From Candidatus Altarchaeota archaeon (GTDB lineage: Archaea; SpSt-1190), in NCBI GenBank assembly GCA_030590165.1, contig JAUUZA010000003.1:1-34070 (forward strand): a stretch of DNA of 34,070 bases, written 5' to 3'. Positions within the stretch are counted from its first letter, which is position 1; each line of letters begins with the position of its first letter. The notes under the pieces are model-generated. The model saw only the letters and a list, made by a program, of their open reading frames with translations, had not been told where the DNA came from and made no database searches. Below, one piece after another: positions 10,146 to 18,485 of the stretch. Made by a program: the position numbers and the translations under genes.

Positions 10146-11436
10146 GTTTTGGTAATTCAAGTTTTCCTACTATTCCAAATCCAAGTACAGTTTCATAGGC
10201 TATTATTCTTTCTTCTCCGGGTTCAAGCCTTCCCAAAGCCCAAGTAAGAATAGTTCCATCTCTGGTTTTGGATGTGTCTGGTTTAACAATATATGCCTTT
10301 GTAACTTGAGCAATTCTTGGGACGAGGTCGCTAAGCACAGCCTCATTGACGGGTTCGTCTGAACTATTTATTACAACAAGTTTAATTTTGAATCTAGTTG
10401 AATCTTCTCCAGGTAATTGTTCAACAATCTTTTTTACTTCTACTGCCTCTGGCTTTTGAATTATTAAAACAATGGCAATTACAAAGAGGATTAAAATAAT
10501 TGAATATGGGATATAATCAATTGAATATGACCCAATAATGACTTCTTGTCCCGGTTGGAGTCGATATTCCCATGTTAAAAGATAATCCGTACCGCTCCTT
10601 GTGATTTCTGGTGTTGGATTTGCTTCGAGTAGGGGTCTATCAAAGAGACTAATTTTCTCTGTTACATTTCCTCTTTCAAAAATATTTCCAATATTTTTAC
10701 CTACATATGTAACTTCCTTCCCAAGAAGTTTCGTTTGAATACTTTTTTCAATTTCGACTTTTCCTATTTCTTCAATTAAAACCTTTGTTTGATTGGATAA
10801 ATTTTTCCCAGTTAAATGAACTCTTAATATATAATTTCCTGGGCTTTGTGTTTCAGGAATATTAAGCGTAAAACTTTTTTCAATTTTATCGAGTGAGCCA
10901 GTTACTCTTGAAACTTCTACATCTTCACTATTAATAAACATCAAATCAACATCTGAAGGTAGAAGGCTTATTGGAATTTCAAGAGCTACGATTAAAGTAT
11001 CTCCAGGATTAACTGTTTCTTGAGTTTTCATTTTTATAAAACGTGCTTCACTTTCTATTTCTTCTTCAGAAGGTTCGCCGGAAACTTTGATTATTAAATT
11101 TCCTTTCCATACATTTTCATCGGTTTCTTGGTTACGCAATTCCAATAAGTAAAGATAAGATGTTGGTGTTGCCTTATCGCTGAAGTCAAAAGTAATTATT
11201 TCAGTTTGACCTGATTGAAGAATAAGTTGACTTGTTGAGGCCCTTATCCAAGTTGGAATACCTGTAATTGCAAGTTTTAATGTTATTGGGCTACCTTCAT
11301 TATTTGTAACTAAAAGATCAAAGGAAGTTTCTTCACCTTCATTTATATTTGCTACATTAGATGACATAAGTGCGGAAATATCGAGAGCAAAACCAATAGA
11401 TAACATAAAAACGATTACGAGACTGAGCCTCTTCAT
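10123..11436 (-). CDS. membrane protein with signal peptide, extracytoplasmic beta-rich (NEW3/DUF11-like) domains and an internal TM
   Basis: N-terminal signal-like segment MKRLSLVIVFMLSIGFALDIS; TM SIILILFVIAIVLII; LTWALGRLEPGEERIIAYE-type motif. Confidence 0.7.
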   Translation of the reverse strand: MKRLSLVIVFMLSIGFALDISALMSSNVANINEGEETSFDLLVTNNEGSPITLKLAITGIPTWIRASTSQLILQSGQTEIITFDFSDKATPTSYLYLLELRNQETDENVWKGNLIIKVSGEPSEEEIESEARFIKMKTQETVNPGDTLIVALEIPISLLPSDVDLMFINSEDVEVSRVTGSLDKIEKSFTLNIPETQSPGNYILRVHLTGKNLSNQTKVLIEEIGKVEIEKSIQTKLLGKEVTYVGKNIGNIFERGNVTEKISLFDRPLLEANPTPEITRSGTDYLLTWEYRLQPGQEVIIGSYSIDYIPYSIILILFVIAIVLIIQKPEAVEVKKIVEQLPGEDSTRFKIKLVVINSSDEPVNEAVLSDLVPRIAQVTKAYIVKPDTSKTRDGTILTWALGRLEPGEERIIAYETVLGFGIVGKLELPKPSVSWKK

Positions 11437-11443
11437 GTTTTTC

Positions 11444-11665
11444 TTACACCTCTTGGCATATAAAGTATCCTGCTCGCTTACTTCTCGCTTTTCTTTTTAT
11501 TATTTTTTTCTTAAGAAGTTCTTGTAAACTCTGATTAACTTGACCTTTCCCCATTTTTACTTTTTCCATTATTTGGTCAGCACTTTTTGTTTTATCTTCG
11601 GATTTAGCACCCAAAGTATCCATAGCATCGTATATCTTTCTTGCGAAAGGAGTTAAATCAACCAT
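11444..11665 (-). CDS. small winged-helix DNA-binding protein
   Basis: 73 aa; KSADQIMEKVKMGKGQVNQSLQELLKKKIIKRKARSKRAGYF resembles a wHTH. Confidence 0.6.
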   Translation of the reverse strand: MVDLTPFARKIYDAMDTLGAKSEDKTKSADQIMEKVKMGKGQVNQSLQELLKKKIIKRKARSKRAGYFICQEV

Positions 11666-11776
11666 TAGTTCACCTGCAACATTTTTTGAGGAAATTTATA
11701 AATATATGTCAAAAAGCCGCCATTTTTGAGTGATTTTTGCCACAAGATTTTTAATTACCATCTAACTTGTTAAACT

Positions 11777-11971
11777 ATGGGTAATGTACGCTCAACTCTC
11801 GTTAAAAGGACGGCAAGAAAAACGCTTTTGAAATATCCCGATAAATTCGAGGCAAATTTCGAGCACAATAAACACAAAATAAGTGAGCTATTGATTCTTC
11901 CTAGTAAACGAATGAGAAATATGGTAGCAGGTTATTTGACTTGTTTATTCAAGCAAAAAAACCGAAAATAA
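11777..11971 (+). CDS. ribosomal protein eS17 (S17e)
   Basis: MGNVRSTLVKRTARKTLLKYPDKFEANFEHNKHKISELLILPSKRMRNMVAGYLTCLFK matches the eS17 pattern. Confidence 0.9.
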   Translation: MGNVRSTLVKRTARKTLLKYPDKFEANFEHNKHKISELLILPSKRMRNMVAGYLTCLFKQKNRK

Positions 11972-11987
11972 ATTAATTCAGTTTGTC

Positions 11988-12062
11988 GCCCCATTCGTCT
12001 AGCTCGGCCAAGGATGCTGGCCTTTCAAGCCAGTGACGCGGGTTCAAATCCCGCATGGGGCA
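11988..12062 (+). tRNA. tRNA-Glu (TTC)
   Basis: Acceptor gccccat/atggggc; anticodon arm ctggc-ctTTCaa-gccag; T-arm GGTTCAAATCC. Confidence 0.95.
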
Positions 12063-12112
12063 ACCTTTTTCTTCGTCGCCCTCGCTTAACTTGGGCTCCT
12101 TGAAAAAGGTTG
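12061..12112. repeat. inverted repeat/hairpin at the 3' end of tRNA-Glu
   Basis: CAACCTTTTTC (12061-12071) is the exact reverse complement of GAAAAAGGTTG (12102-12112); nested gccc/gggc. Confidence 0.6.
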
Positions 12113-12192
12113 ACGAAATCAATGCCTTATATTAAAAAATATTAATTTTAATGAAAATTTGCATTTGGTAATCTTTCCCACTTTGTGGGGAT

Positions 12193-12453
12193 TTATTTTT
12201 CATTTGACAATTTTTCAATTTTATATAATAATTGTTCTTTGACTGAATTTGAGCTTTCAAATAAAGGACTAAAATTTTCTAAATTTTTTTGGTGTTTATT
12301 TAATTCATAAGATAGGTCTGTCGTCATTTTACCCTCTTTTTCAGCTACAATATATTTTCCTATGAATTCATTAATTTCTTCAAAATCTACATTTGTTGGT
12401 GTATATTCTTCCGGACATTTTTCATTATTTAGCATGATTTTGTATAATGACAA
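12193..12453 (-). CDS. hypothetical protein
   Basis: 86-aa ORF with an ATG start; no known family. Confidence 0.45.
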   Translation of the reverse strand: MSLYKIMLNNEKCPEEYTPTNVDFEEINEFIGKYIVAEKEGKMTTDLSYELNKHQKNLENFSPLFESSNSVKEQLLYKIEKLSNEK

Positions 12454-12511
12454 GGTTTAAATTATTATTAATAATTTTTTAATTATTTTAAGGGTTAGAT
12501 ATAGTTTTGTT

Positions 12512-12910
12512 TTATCTTTTGAAATAAGAGGGAACTTTATTTCCCTTCAAAAAATCCCTATACCTAAATTTTAAAATTGGTGTTAGATTGTTTTTTTCAT
12601 CTTTAGAAAGTGTATAATATTCCCTTGTGAGCATATTAAGTCGATTAGTTATTTTCTTTTTTTCTTGGCTATTGACTTTTTTATTATATGTAATTAAAGA
12701 ACTGCCATATGAACATCCTTCTTGGCAAGGATTAAGGTTGAATTTATTAGGTAAGTGATAGTCTTTATAGATTATACTTTTAGAAACAGTTTTTTGTGTT
12801 TGTTCTGGTAAAAGACCTAACTCCTTAATTTCTGCTTTTTGTATGGTTTCTTGGAGTATATTCTTTTTTTCATTTTCAAGAGAGTACATTAGGATTTTGT
12901 CATCACTCAT
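12512..12910 (-). CDS. hypothetical protein
   Basis: 132-aa ORF; no recognised family. Confidence 0.5.
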   Translation of the reverse strand: MSDDKILMYSLENEKKNILQETIQKAEIKELGLLPEQTQKTVSKSIIYKDYHLPNKFNLNPCQEGCSYGSSLITYNKKVNSQEKKKITNRLNMLTREYYTLSKDEKNNLTPILKFRYRDFLKGNKVPSYFKR

Positions 12911-13022
12911 AAGTTTATAATCCTAATTTCTCTTTATAATATTTTATGTCACTAGACTGGCTTTTAAGAAGTTTAAGTATTTTTACAGCTCATGATATAA
13001 GAAAATAAGAGAAAAAAGGAGT

Positions 13023-14054
13023 TTAAATCTCCTTGAATTCTTGTCCTTCTAAGACTTTCATTTCTCTGAATATGTGCGAGCTGTCGCTTTCAATTGTTCC
13101 GAAATTTATCCAGAATTCACTAAATCCAATGTAAGCATCAAAATCACCATTTATTATTACTGTTGGAACTTTTGTTATATTGTATTTAGTAATTAATTCA
13201 AGTCCAAGGCTCTCATTTGTATAAACAGTTGTTTCAACATCAATGTAAAGACCTAATTGTTGTAGTGCCCCCTTGTGTAATATGGGGTCATAACAATTTT
13301 CACAAGTTGGGTCATCAACATAAGTTAAGTTTATCAAACCTCTTACTTCTTTATTTGAGAGTTGTAAATAAGGAACTTGTTCTTGATAAACAATTTTTCC
13401 ATTTATTTCAGTTGAGGTACTTAGAATTGCTTGGTAAAGGTCTGTGTATTCACTTAACCCCTCAATTAATAGTACTGGAACATTTTCAATTTCATAAAGT
13501 GAAATGAGTTCACTTGCTTCAGTATAATCAATAACGATTAGTTCTTCAAGATACATTCCGTTTCCTTGTAAAGCATCAACTATAACTCCAATTTCAGCAC
13601 ATTTTTCACAATCATCAGCTGTGATTTGAGTTATTGTAACTTTTCCCTTCATTTCCCCAAGGACATCAATGTAAGGAACAATTTTTGATTCATAAATTAG
13701 GGCCTCTTTATTCTTTGAAAAGTCTGAAAGGCTGATTTTTTCTGTATCGCCCTTAATTATAATAGCTGGAAATCTTTCAATTCCATATTCAGTGGTCAAG
13801 ACCTTTCCCTCAACCGAATCAAAACTAATTCCAATTTCACTCGTAATTTTTATTGAATCTTTATTTAATTTTGATCTGATTATGTTTATGTTTTCACAAA
13901 TTTCACAATCAGTTGTTAAAATTGTCACTGAAATTTTTGCAGGAGCTTCGGTTTGTAAATAGCCTACATATTTTGTGGCAGTTACTGCAAAGCTAGTTAA
14001 TGTTAATAATGAAATTGCTAAAACCAAAATTGGAAAATGTTGTTTGAAATCCAT
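13023..14054 (-). CDS. membrane-anchored/secreted protein with three tandem thioredoxin-like modules
   Basis: N-terminal TM HFPILVLAISLLTLTSFAVTA; three CExC sites (CEIC, CEKC, CENC), each followed by a cis-Pro-like motif (FPAIIIKG, VPVLLIEG, VPTVIING). Confidence 0.82.
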   Translation of the reverse strand: MDFKQHFPILVLAISLLTLTSFAVTATKYVGYLQTEAPAKISVTILTTDCEICENINIIRSKLNKDSIKITSEIGISFDSVEGKVLTTEYGIERFPAIIIKGDTEKISLSDFSKNKEALIYESKIVPYIDVLGEMKGKVTITQITADDCEKCAEIGVIVDALQGNGMYLEELIVIDYTEASELISLYEIENVPVLLIEGLSEYTDLYQAILSTSTEINGKIVYQEQVPYLQLSNKEVRGLINLTYVDDPTCENCYDPILHKGALQQLGLYIDVETTVYTNESLGLELITKYNITKVPTVIINGDFDAYIGFSEFWINFGTIESDSSHIFREMKVLEGQEFKEI

Positions 14055-14132
14055 ACTTCAGAAGAAAAAGGGGGATTAAATGTTTTTCCCTACCGAATGT
14101 ATTAAAAGGAATTCTTGAGAAAGTAGAATATT

Positions 14133-14214
14133 GCCAAGATGGCTGAATGGTAAGGCGCTGGCCTTGAGAGTCAGTTTCCCTCGGGAAGTAAGGGTTCGAG
14201 TCCCTTTCTTGGCG
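14133..14214 (+). tRNA. tRNA-Ser (TGA)
   Basis: Acceptor gccaaga/tcttggc; anticodon arm ctggc-ctTGAga-gtcag; long variable arm; GGTTCGAGTCC. Confidence 0.94.
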
Positions 14215-14278
14215 AAGAAGTTTTTTTTCGTTTCGTCCTTTTTATTTGTAGAATTCCTCTCAAAAACCTTCATCAAAT

Positions 14279-14686
14279 TTAAATAATTTTCTGGAGTTTT
14301 TTTCCTGGTTTTAAGGTATAAGTTTTTCCTTTCTTTTCCTTTATCACTAGGCCTTTGTTTTCAAGGGCTCTAATTGTTCTGTGAGATTTGACTTTCCCAA
14401 TTTTTTTTGAAACTTCAGTTTGAAGTCCCTTGTTTAATGCAATAAGGATTACTTCTTTTTCGTCTCTTGAAAAAAGTTCAGCTAAATCATTTTTATTAAT
14501 TTTTGAAAGAAGTTGAGGTATGGAATAACCTAAGAAAAATCCCAAGATGTAAATTACAGGCATTAGATAGGGTGTCATATAGACATAATTACACAAGATT
14601 CCTCTTGCAAGATGATTTCCAATATACATTGAAAATAAACTGACTGCCGTAAGTGACCCAAAAGAGACTATAATCCATTTATTCAT
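14279..14686 (-). CDS. membrane-anchored winged-helix regulator
   Basis: Two N-terminal hydrophobic segments, then EKEVILIALNKGLQTEVSKKIGKVKSHRTIRALENKGLVIKEKKGKTYTLKPG. Confidence 0.7.
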   Translation of the reverse strand: MNKWIIVSFGSLTAVSLFSMYIGNHLARGILCNYVYMTPYLMPVIYILGFFLGYSIPQLLSKINKNDLAELFSRDEKEVILIALNKGLQTEVSKKIGKVKSHRTIRALENKGLVIKEKKGKTYTLKPGKKLQKII

Positions 14687-14743
14687 ATTCTGATTATTCT
14701 TTAAGTCTTAAAAAGGATATATGACTCTAATTAGAGTTGAGTA

Positions 14744-14828
14744 GCGAGAGTGGCGGAGTCTGGTCAAACGCGCAGGACTTAAGATCCTGTCCAAAGTTGG
14801 TTCGCCGGTTCGAATCCGGCCTCTCGCA
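14744..14828 (+). tRNA. tRNA-Leu (TAA)
   Basis: Acceptor gcgagag/ctctcgc; anticodon arm cagga-ctTAAga-tcctg; long variable arm; GGTTCGAATCC. Confidence 0.95.
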
Positions 14829-14840
14829 TATTATTTTCAT

Positions 14841-15851
14841 ATGGTGAGAAAAATGAATTATCCAAGACTTGAACAAGGTAGTAAATTAGGAATTATTTCT
14901 CCCTCATCAGGTCTTGCTGGACTCTTCCCACATAGGATTGAAAGGGGAATTAAGTTATTGGAAAAACAAGGATTTCAAGTTGTTTTGGGAAAGAATGCGC
15001 TTAAGAAAGGGCAGATAAGCGGGAAACCTGAAGAACGAGCTGAAGATTTGAATAATTTTATTAATGATGATGAAATTAAGGGAATTCTTACGACTATCGG
15101 TGGAGATTATTCAATTCAACTTTTGGAGCTCGTCGATTTTGAAGGTATGAAAAAGTCACCTAAAATTTTTATGGGGTTTTCTGATATAACAGTATTACAC
15201 TTGGCTTTTTTAAAAAATTCAAAAGTTTCAACATTTTATGGGCCTTCTCTTCTTTCAAATTTTGGTGAAGTTAATCCACTTGAGTTTACATTGAAATCAT
15301 TTATTGAATCAACGAAACGCAAATCAATTGATTTGCACAATGTTGTTGAGTATACTGATGAGTTTATTGATTGGTCTGAAGATAAACCAAAAACTATTTT
15401 CAAAAAAACTAAATTGACAGTTCTTAGAGAAGGGGTTGCAAAGGGAAATTTAATTGGAGGATGTTTACCAAGTATTTTGAGAACTGCAGGTACAACGGTT
15501 TTTCCAAATTTTAAGAAAGGTATAGTTTTTTTAGAATTACCTGAGGGGAATTTACCTTCAGATTCATATTCACTTTCTGAAACTGATGCAGATATTTCTC
15601 AACTTATTGAAATGGGATTTTTTGAAAATTGTAAAGGGCTTTTATTTGGAATTCCTTACAGGTATTCAGATTCATTAAAAAAACAATTTCATTCCTTGAT
15701 TTTAGAAAGGTTAAAAGAATTCGATTTTCCAATTATTGCGGAGTTGAATTTTGGTCATACTGACCCAATATATACTCTACCTTATTGGCATAAGACCAAA
15801 ATAAAATCAACTGATTCTGATGCCGTGATACATATTGACGGTTTAGATTGA
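14841..15851 (+). CDS. S66 family serine peptidase (LD-carboxypeptidase/MccF-like)
   Basis: LGIISPSSGLAGLFPHRIERGIKLLEKQGFQV, GILTTIGGDYSIQLLELVDF, nucleophile motif GFSDITVLH, NFGHTDPIYTLPYW. Confidence 0.88.
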   Translation: MVRKMNYPRLEQGSKLGIISPSSGLAGLFPHRIERGIKLLEKQGFQVVLGKNALKKGQISGKPEERAEDLNNFINDDEIKGILTTIGGDYSIQLLELVDFEGMKKSPKIFMGFSDITVLHLAFLKNSKVSTFYGPSLLSNFGEVNPLEFTLKSFIESTKRKSIDLHNVVEYTDEFIDWSEDKPKTIFKKTKLTVLREGVAKGNLIGGCLPSILRTAGTTVFPNFKKGIVFLELPEGNLPSDSYSLSETDADISQLIEMGFFENCKGLLFGIPYRYSDSLKKQFHSLILERLKEFDFPIIAELNFGHTDPIYTLPYWHKTKIKSTDSDAVIHIDGLD

Positions 15852-15898
15852 AAAACTGAAAATGTAGAGTAACAAAAGTTTTCCAGCGAAGCGGGATT

Positions 15899-15972
15899 TG
15901 GGACCGCGGGGATTTGAACCCCGGATCACTAGCACCCCAAGCTAGCATCATTCCAAGCTAGACTACGGTCCC
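15899..15972 (-). tRNA. tRNA-Pro (GGG)
   Basis: Reverse complement: acceptor gggaccg/cggtccc; anticodon arm ctagc-ttGGGgt-gctag; GGTTCAAATCC. Confidence 0.94.
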
Positions 15973-15987
15973 GATTGATTAATTAAA

Positions 15988-16206
15988 TTATTTCAAAAGG
16001 TCTTCAAGTTTTTCGTCCATTTCGTCTTCTTTTTGAGATGCTTGAAGGTCGACGCCTAATGATTTTAGAGATTTAAGATGAGCTGCAATAAGTTGGTCTA
16101 CAATACCCACCATCTTTGCCAATTCTTGTCGTTCTTTTACTAAGGTAGCAATAGAACCCTTATGAAATCCAATTTGTTCTTCGTTAGCCATAGTTTTTAG
16201 GAACAA
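15988..16206 (-). CDS. small helical hypothetical protein
   Basis: 72-aa ORF; likely true start at the second Met (MANEEQIGFHKGSIATLVKERQELAKMVGIVDQLIAAHLKSLKSLGVDL); helical, polar C-terminus. Confidence 0.65.
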   Translation of the reverse strand: MFLKTMANEEQIGFHKGSIATLVKERQELAKMVGIVDQLIAAHLKSLKSLGVDLQASQKEDEMDEKLEDLLK

Positions 16207-16281
16207 AAGGGAATTATAGCTTTTCGGTTATAGAAACACTTATTAAACTATTACGAAAAATAGAGATTGCTACTAACAGTT

Positions 16282-16354
16282 GCCCCTGTGGTGTAGTTGG
16301 CTATCATTCGGGACTGTCACTCCCGCGACTCGGGTTCGAATCCCGGCGGGGGCG
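16282..16354 (+). tRNA. tRNA-Asp (GTC)
   Basis: Acceptor gcccctg/cgggggc; anticodon arm cggga-ctGTCac-tcccg; GGTTCGAATCC. Confidence 0.95.
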
Positions 16355-16392
16355 CTTTTAATTTTAAGGAATTAATTATGTACTTAGAAAAT

Positions 16393-17187
16393 TTAGTGTT
16401 GTCCCCAATAATGATTGAAATCTTTTTTAGCATCAATTGATTTTTTCTTATTTAATTCTTCAAAAAGTTCTTTCATTATTATTTCTTGAGGGTTTCGATT
16501 TTTTCTAAGAAATACATCATCATAAGATACCCTATTTATCTTGAATGGTTTTTTTCCGTTATAATTAGAAGGTCTTCCTGTAACATATTTTGAACCACGA
16601 TATTTCAGTTCTGTTGAATTTCCAATTTCTACAAAATTTACCCCTTTTTCAGAAAGGTAATTTATTAATTGATACATTTCTTCTCCAATTAATAAAGCTT
16701 CATCAATATCTTTGGTGTAAATTGTGAAAGCCTTTCCTTTTTGAGTTCCACTTAAACCATTCCATCCTTCTTCATTTTTGACATGTTTGAAGAAGGCACG
16801 TTTACTTATGAGATATGATGTGATTAATTCCATAAATAATTCATCATAATCTTCAGGAGCACTTATGTGAATTTTGATTCCTTGTTCAGGTAAATTTAAA
16901 TTTTGAAAATCATATTGTTTCCATAAATGATTTTTAGAAATATCATAATATCTATTTTCGGGGGATGCTTTTACTGGAAATTTTTTTATATTGTCTCTTA
17001 AATTATGTGAATTTGTAATTTTTTGATAAAGTTTGGGGTTTTCTGTTTTCTCAGCTAAATAAATATACCTTAAGATTTCATCAAAAGTATATTCATCTTG
17101 AGAACCTTTGATAGTGCCAAGTTTAGTTAAGGAATTTATGTTGTCCACAACATCTTGAAAAGAGTGGGTTGGGTTTTTGAATGGCAT
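16393..17187 (-). CDS. OspF/SpvC/LanL-lyase-like protein (putative phosphothreonine/phosphoserine lyase fold)
   Basis: GIKIHIS...AFFKHVKN...GTQKGKAFTIYTKD...ELKYRGSKYVTGRPSNYNG matches the spacing of KxH, Lys, G..FT[IL]Y and downstream Arg motifs in SpvC/OspF and LanKC/LanL N-terminal domains, as I recall them. Confidence 0.68.
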   Translation of the reverse strand: MPFKNPTHSFQDVVDNINSLTKLGTIKGSQDEYTFDEILRYIYLAEKTENPKLYQKITNSHNLRDNIKKFPVKASPENRYYDISKNHLWKQYDFQNLNLPEQGIKIHISAPEDYDELFMELITSYLISKRAFFKHVKNEEGWNGLSGTQKGKAFTIYTKDIDEALLIGEEMYQLINYLSEKGVNFVEIGNSTELKYRGSKYVTGRPSNYNGKKPFKINRVSYDDVFLRKNRNPQEIIMKELFEELNKKKSIDAKKDFNHYWGQH

Positions 17188-17304
17188 ATTATAGCATTTT
17201 TACATTTCTCATTTATAAAGTTATTTCTTAATAGTAGTAAATAGAGTTAAACTTAACTTTTAAGAACTCTTTAAAAAGAATAAGTTTGAGTATTAATCTA
17301 ACGC

Positions 17305-17376
17305 GGGCTGGTGGTCTAGTGGAATGACGCTACCTTGGCATGGTAGAGGTCGGGGGTTCAAATCCCTCCCAGTCCA
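17305..17376 (+). tRNA. tRNA-Ala (GGC)
   Basis: Acceptor gggctgg/ccagtcc; anticodon arm ctacc-ttGGCat-ggtag; GGTTCAAATCC. Confidence 0.92.
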
Positions 17377-17431
17377 TCCCACTCCTACTCTACGCTGGAT
17401 TCGGGATTCGTCGTTTTTCGTTCACATTATT

Positions 17432-18046
17432 TTATTTTCCTAAAAATTTTAGGAGAAATAAGGATAGTGTTGAAATTGAGATATTGTCATCGAATCGAGG
17501 AAGAGTTTCAATCAAGGCAAGGACTAAGGGGAGAATTATTATTGTTGCGTCCTGAAAATAATAGAGAGTTATTATTATTCCTGAAATAAAAAAAGCAAGA
17601 GTGCCTTCAATTGTTTTTCTTGGGTTGTGAGGCCATTTTGTTTTTCCCAACATAATTCCAAAAATAGTTGAAAAAGTATCTGAAGCATTTAAGAGAATTG
17701 AAAGTTCAATAAGTAAGAGATTGATTTTGAGGATGAAGCCAATAAAAATTATTAAGAGTATTCCAGTTAGTAAAGTAAAGACTCCGAGACCTGGAGAAAA
17801 TAATACATTTTCAGGGCGGTCAAATTTTTTGATGCAAAAACTTATTATTGGAATATTTTTTCCACGTATACAAAATTCTGAGATAAGAATCCCAATGAAA
17901 AGGGCTGAAGAAAGAAGGGGGATAATTTGAAAATTAATAATTCGGAATAATAATGCTAAAGCCAACACCAAGAAAAAATGAATTAATTTTCTTTTGATTT
18001 CAATGCTTAACTCATCCACTACTTTTATATTTTTCATTTTAAACAC
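17432..18046 (-). CDS. dolichol kinase/phytol kinase/CTP-dependent diacylglycerol kinase family membrane protein
   Basis: IEIKRKLIHFF, NASDTFSTIFGIMLGKTKWPHNPRKTIEGTLAFF, ALIETLPRFDDNISIS; multiple TMs. Confidence 0.82.
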   Translation of the reverse strand: MFKMKNIKVVDELSIEIKRKLIHFFLVLALALLFRIINFQIIPLLSSALFIGILISEFCIRGKNIPIISFCIKKFDRPENVLFSPGLGVFTLLTGILLIIFIGFILKINLLLIELSILLNASDTFSTIFGIMLGKTKWPHNPRKTIEGTLAFFISGIIITLYYFQDATIIILPLVLALIETLPRFDDNISISTLSLFLLKFLGK

Positions 18047-18416
18047 TCATTACAAAATACATTAGTGTTATTGTGATTAACACTAAAAGAACTGCGATTT
18101 TTTTTAGTCCAATTGGCTTGTTGAAAAAAGAGGCTAGTTTTTTTGGAAATGTTTCAAACATTACTGCCCTTGTTGGAGTTATAGCTCCTACAATTTTATT
18201 TTTATTTTTTAAAATAAGAGTGTCTTCAAGTGTAAAGAAAGAACCGTCCCTAATAAATTCAATATTTCGCCACTCATGTTTTTGAATTGTCTCAATTTTT
18301 AATTTAGGGTCCAAGGTTTGTTTTATTTTTTTTAAGTTTTGTTTTTTCCAACTATACTTTACAATTTTTTTCTTGTAAAAAATATCATTTAAATTTTTAT
18401 AACTGATTTTTTTCAC
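18039..18416 (-). CDS. hypothetical protein with C-terminal TM
   Basis: 125 aa; C-terminal KKIAVLLVLITITLMYFVMSV; start overlaps the neighbouring kinase-like gene (operon-like). Confidence 0.55.
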   Translation of the reverse strand: MKKISYKNLNDIFYKKKIVKYSWKKQNLKKIKQTLDPKLKIETIQKHEWRNIEFIRDGSFFTLEDTLILKNKNKIVGAITPTRAVMFETFPKKLASFFNKPIGLKKIAVLLVLITITLMYFVMSV

Positions 18417-18485
18417 TTGAATTTATTTATTATGGGTTTAAATTGAAGATGCATTGATTTATAATATTTTGAAAAAGGGGAATAC

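Noticed and set aside
14076-14276. 66-aa minus-strand ORF
   Set aside because: It runs antisense through tRNA-Ser; translation of tRNA, not a gene.
15733-15951. 72-aa minus-strand ORF
   Set aside because: Overlaps tRNA-Pro and the end of the S66 peptidase gene on the other strand.
9648-17187. Kinase-like gene (9648) plus lyase-like gene (16393) as a split class III/IV lanthipeptide system
   Set aside because: About 6 kb and many unrelated genes separate them, on opposite strands; no cyclase or Cys-containing precursor peptide seen.
17340-17555. 71-aa plus-strand ORF
   Set aside because: Starts inside tRNA-Ala (GGSNPSQS) and runs antisense to the kinase-like gene.
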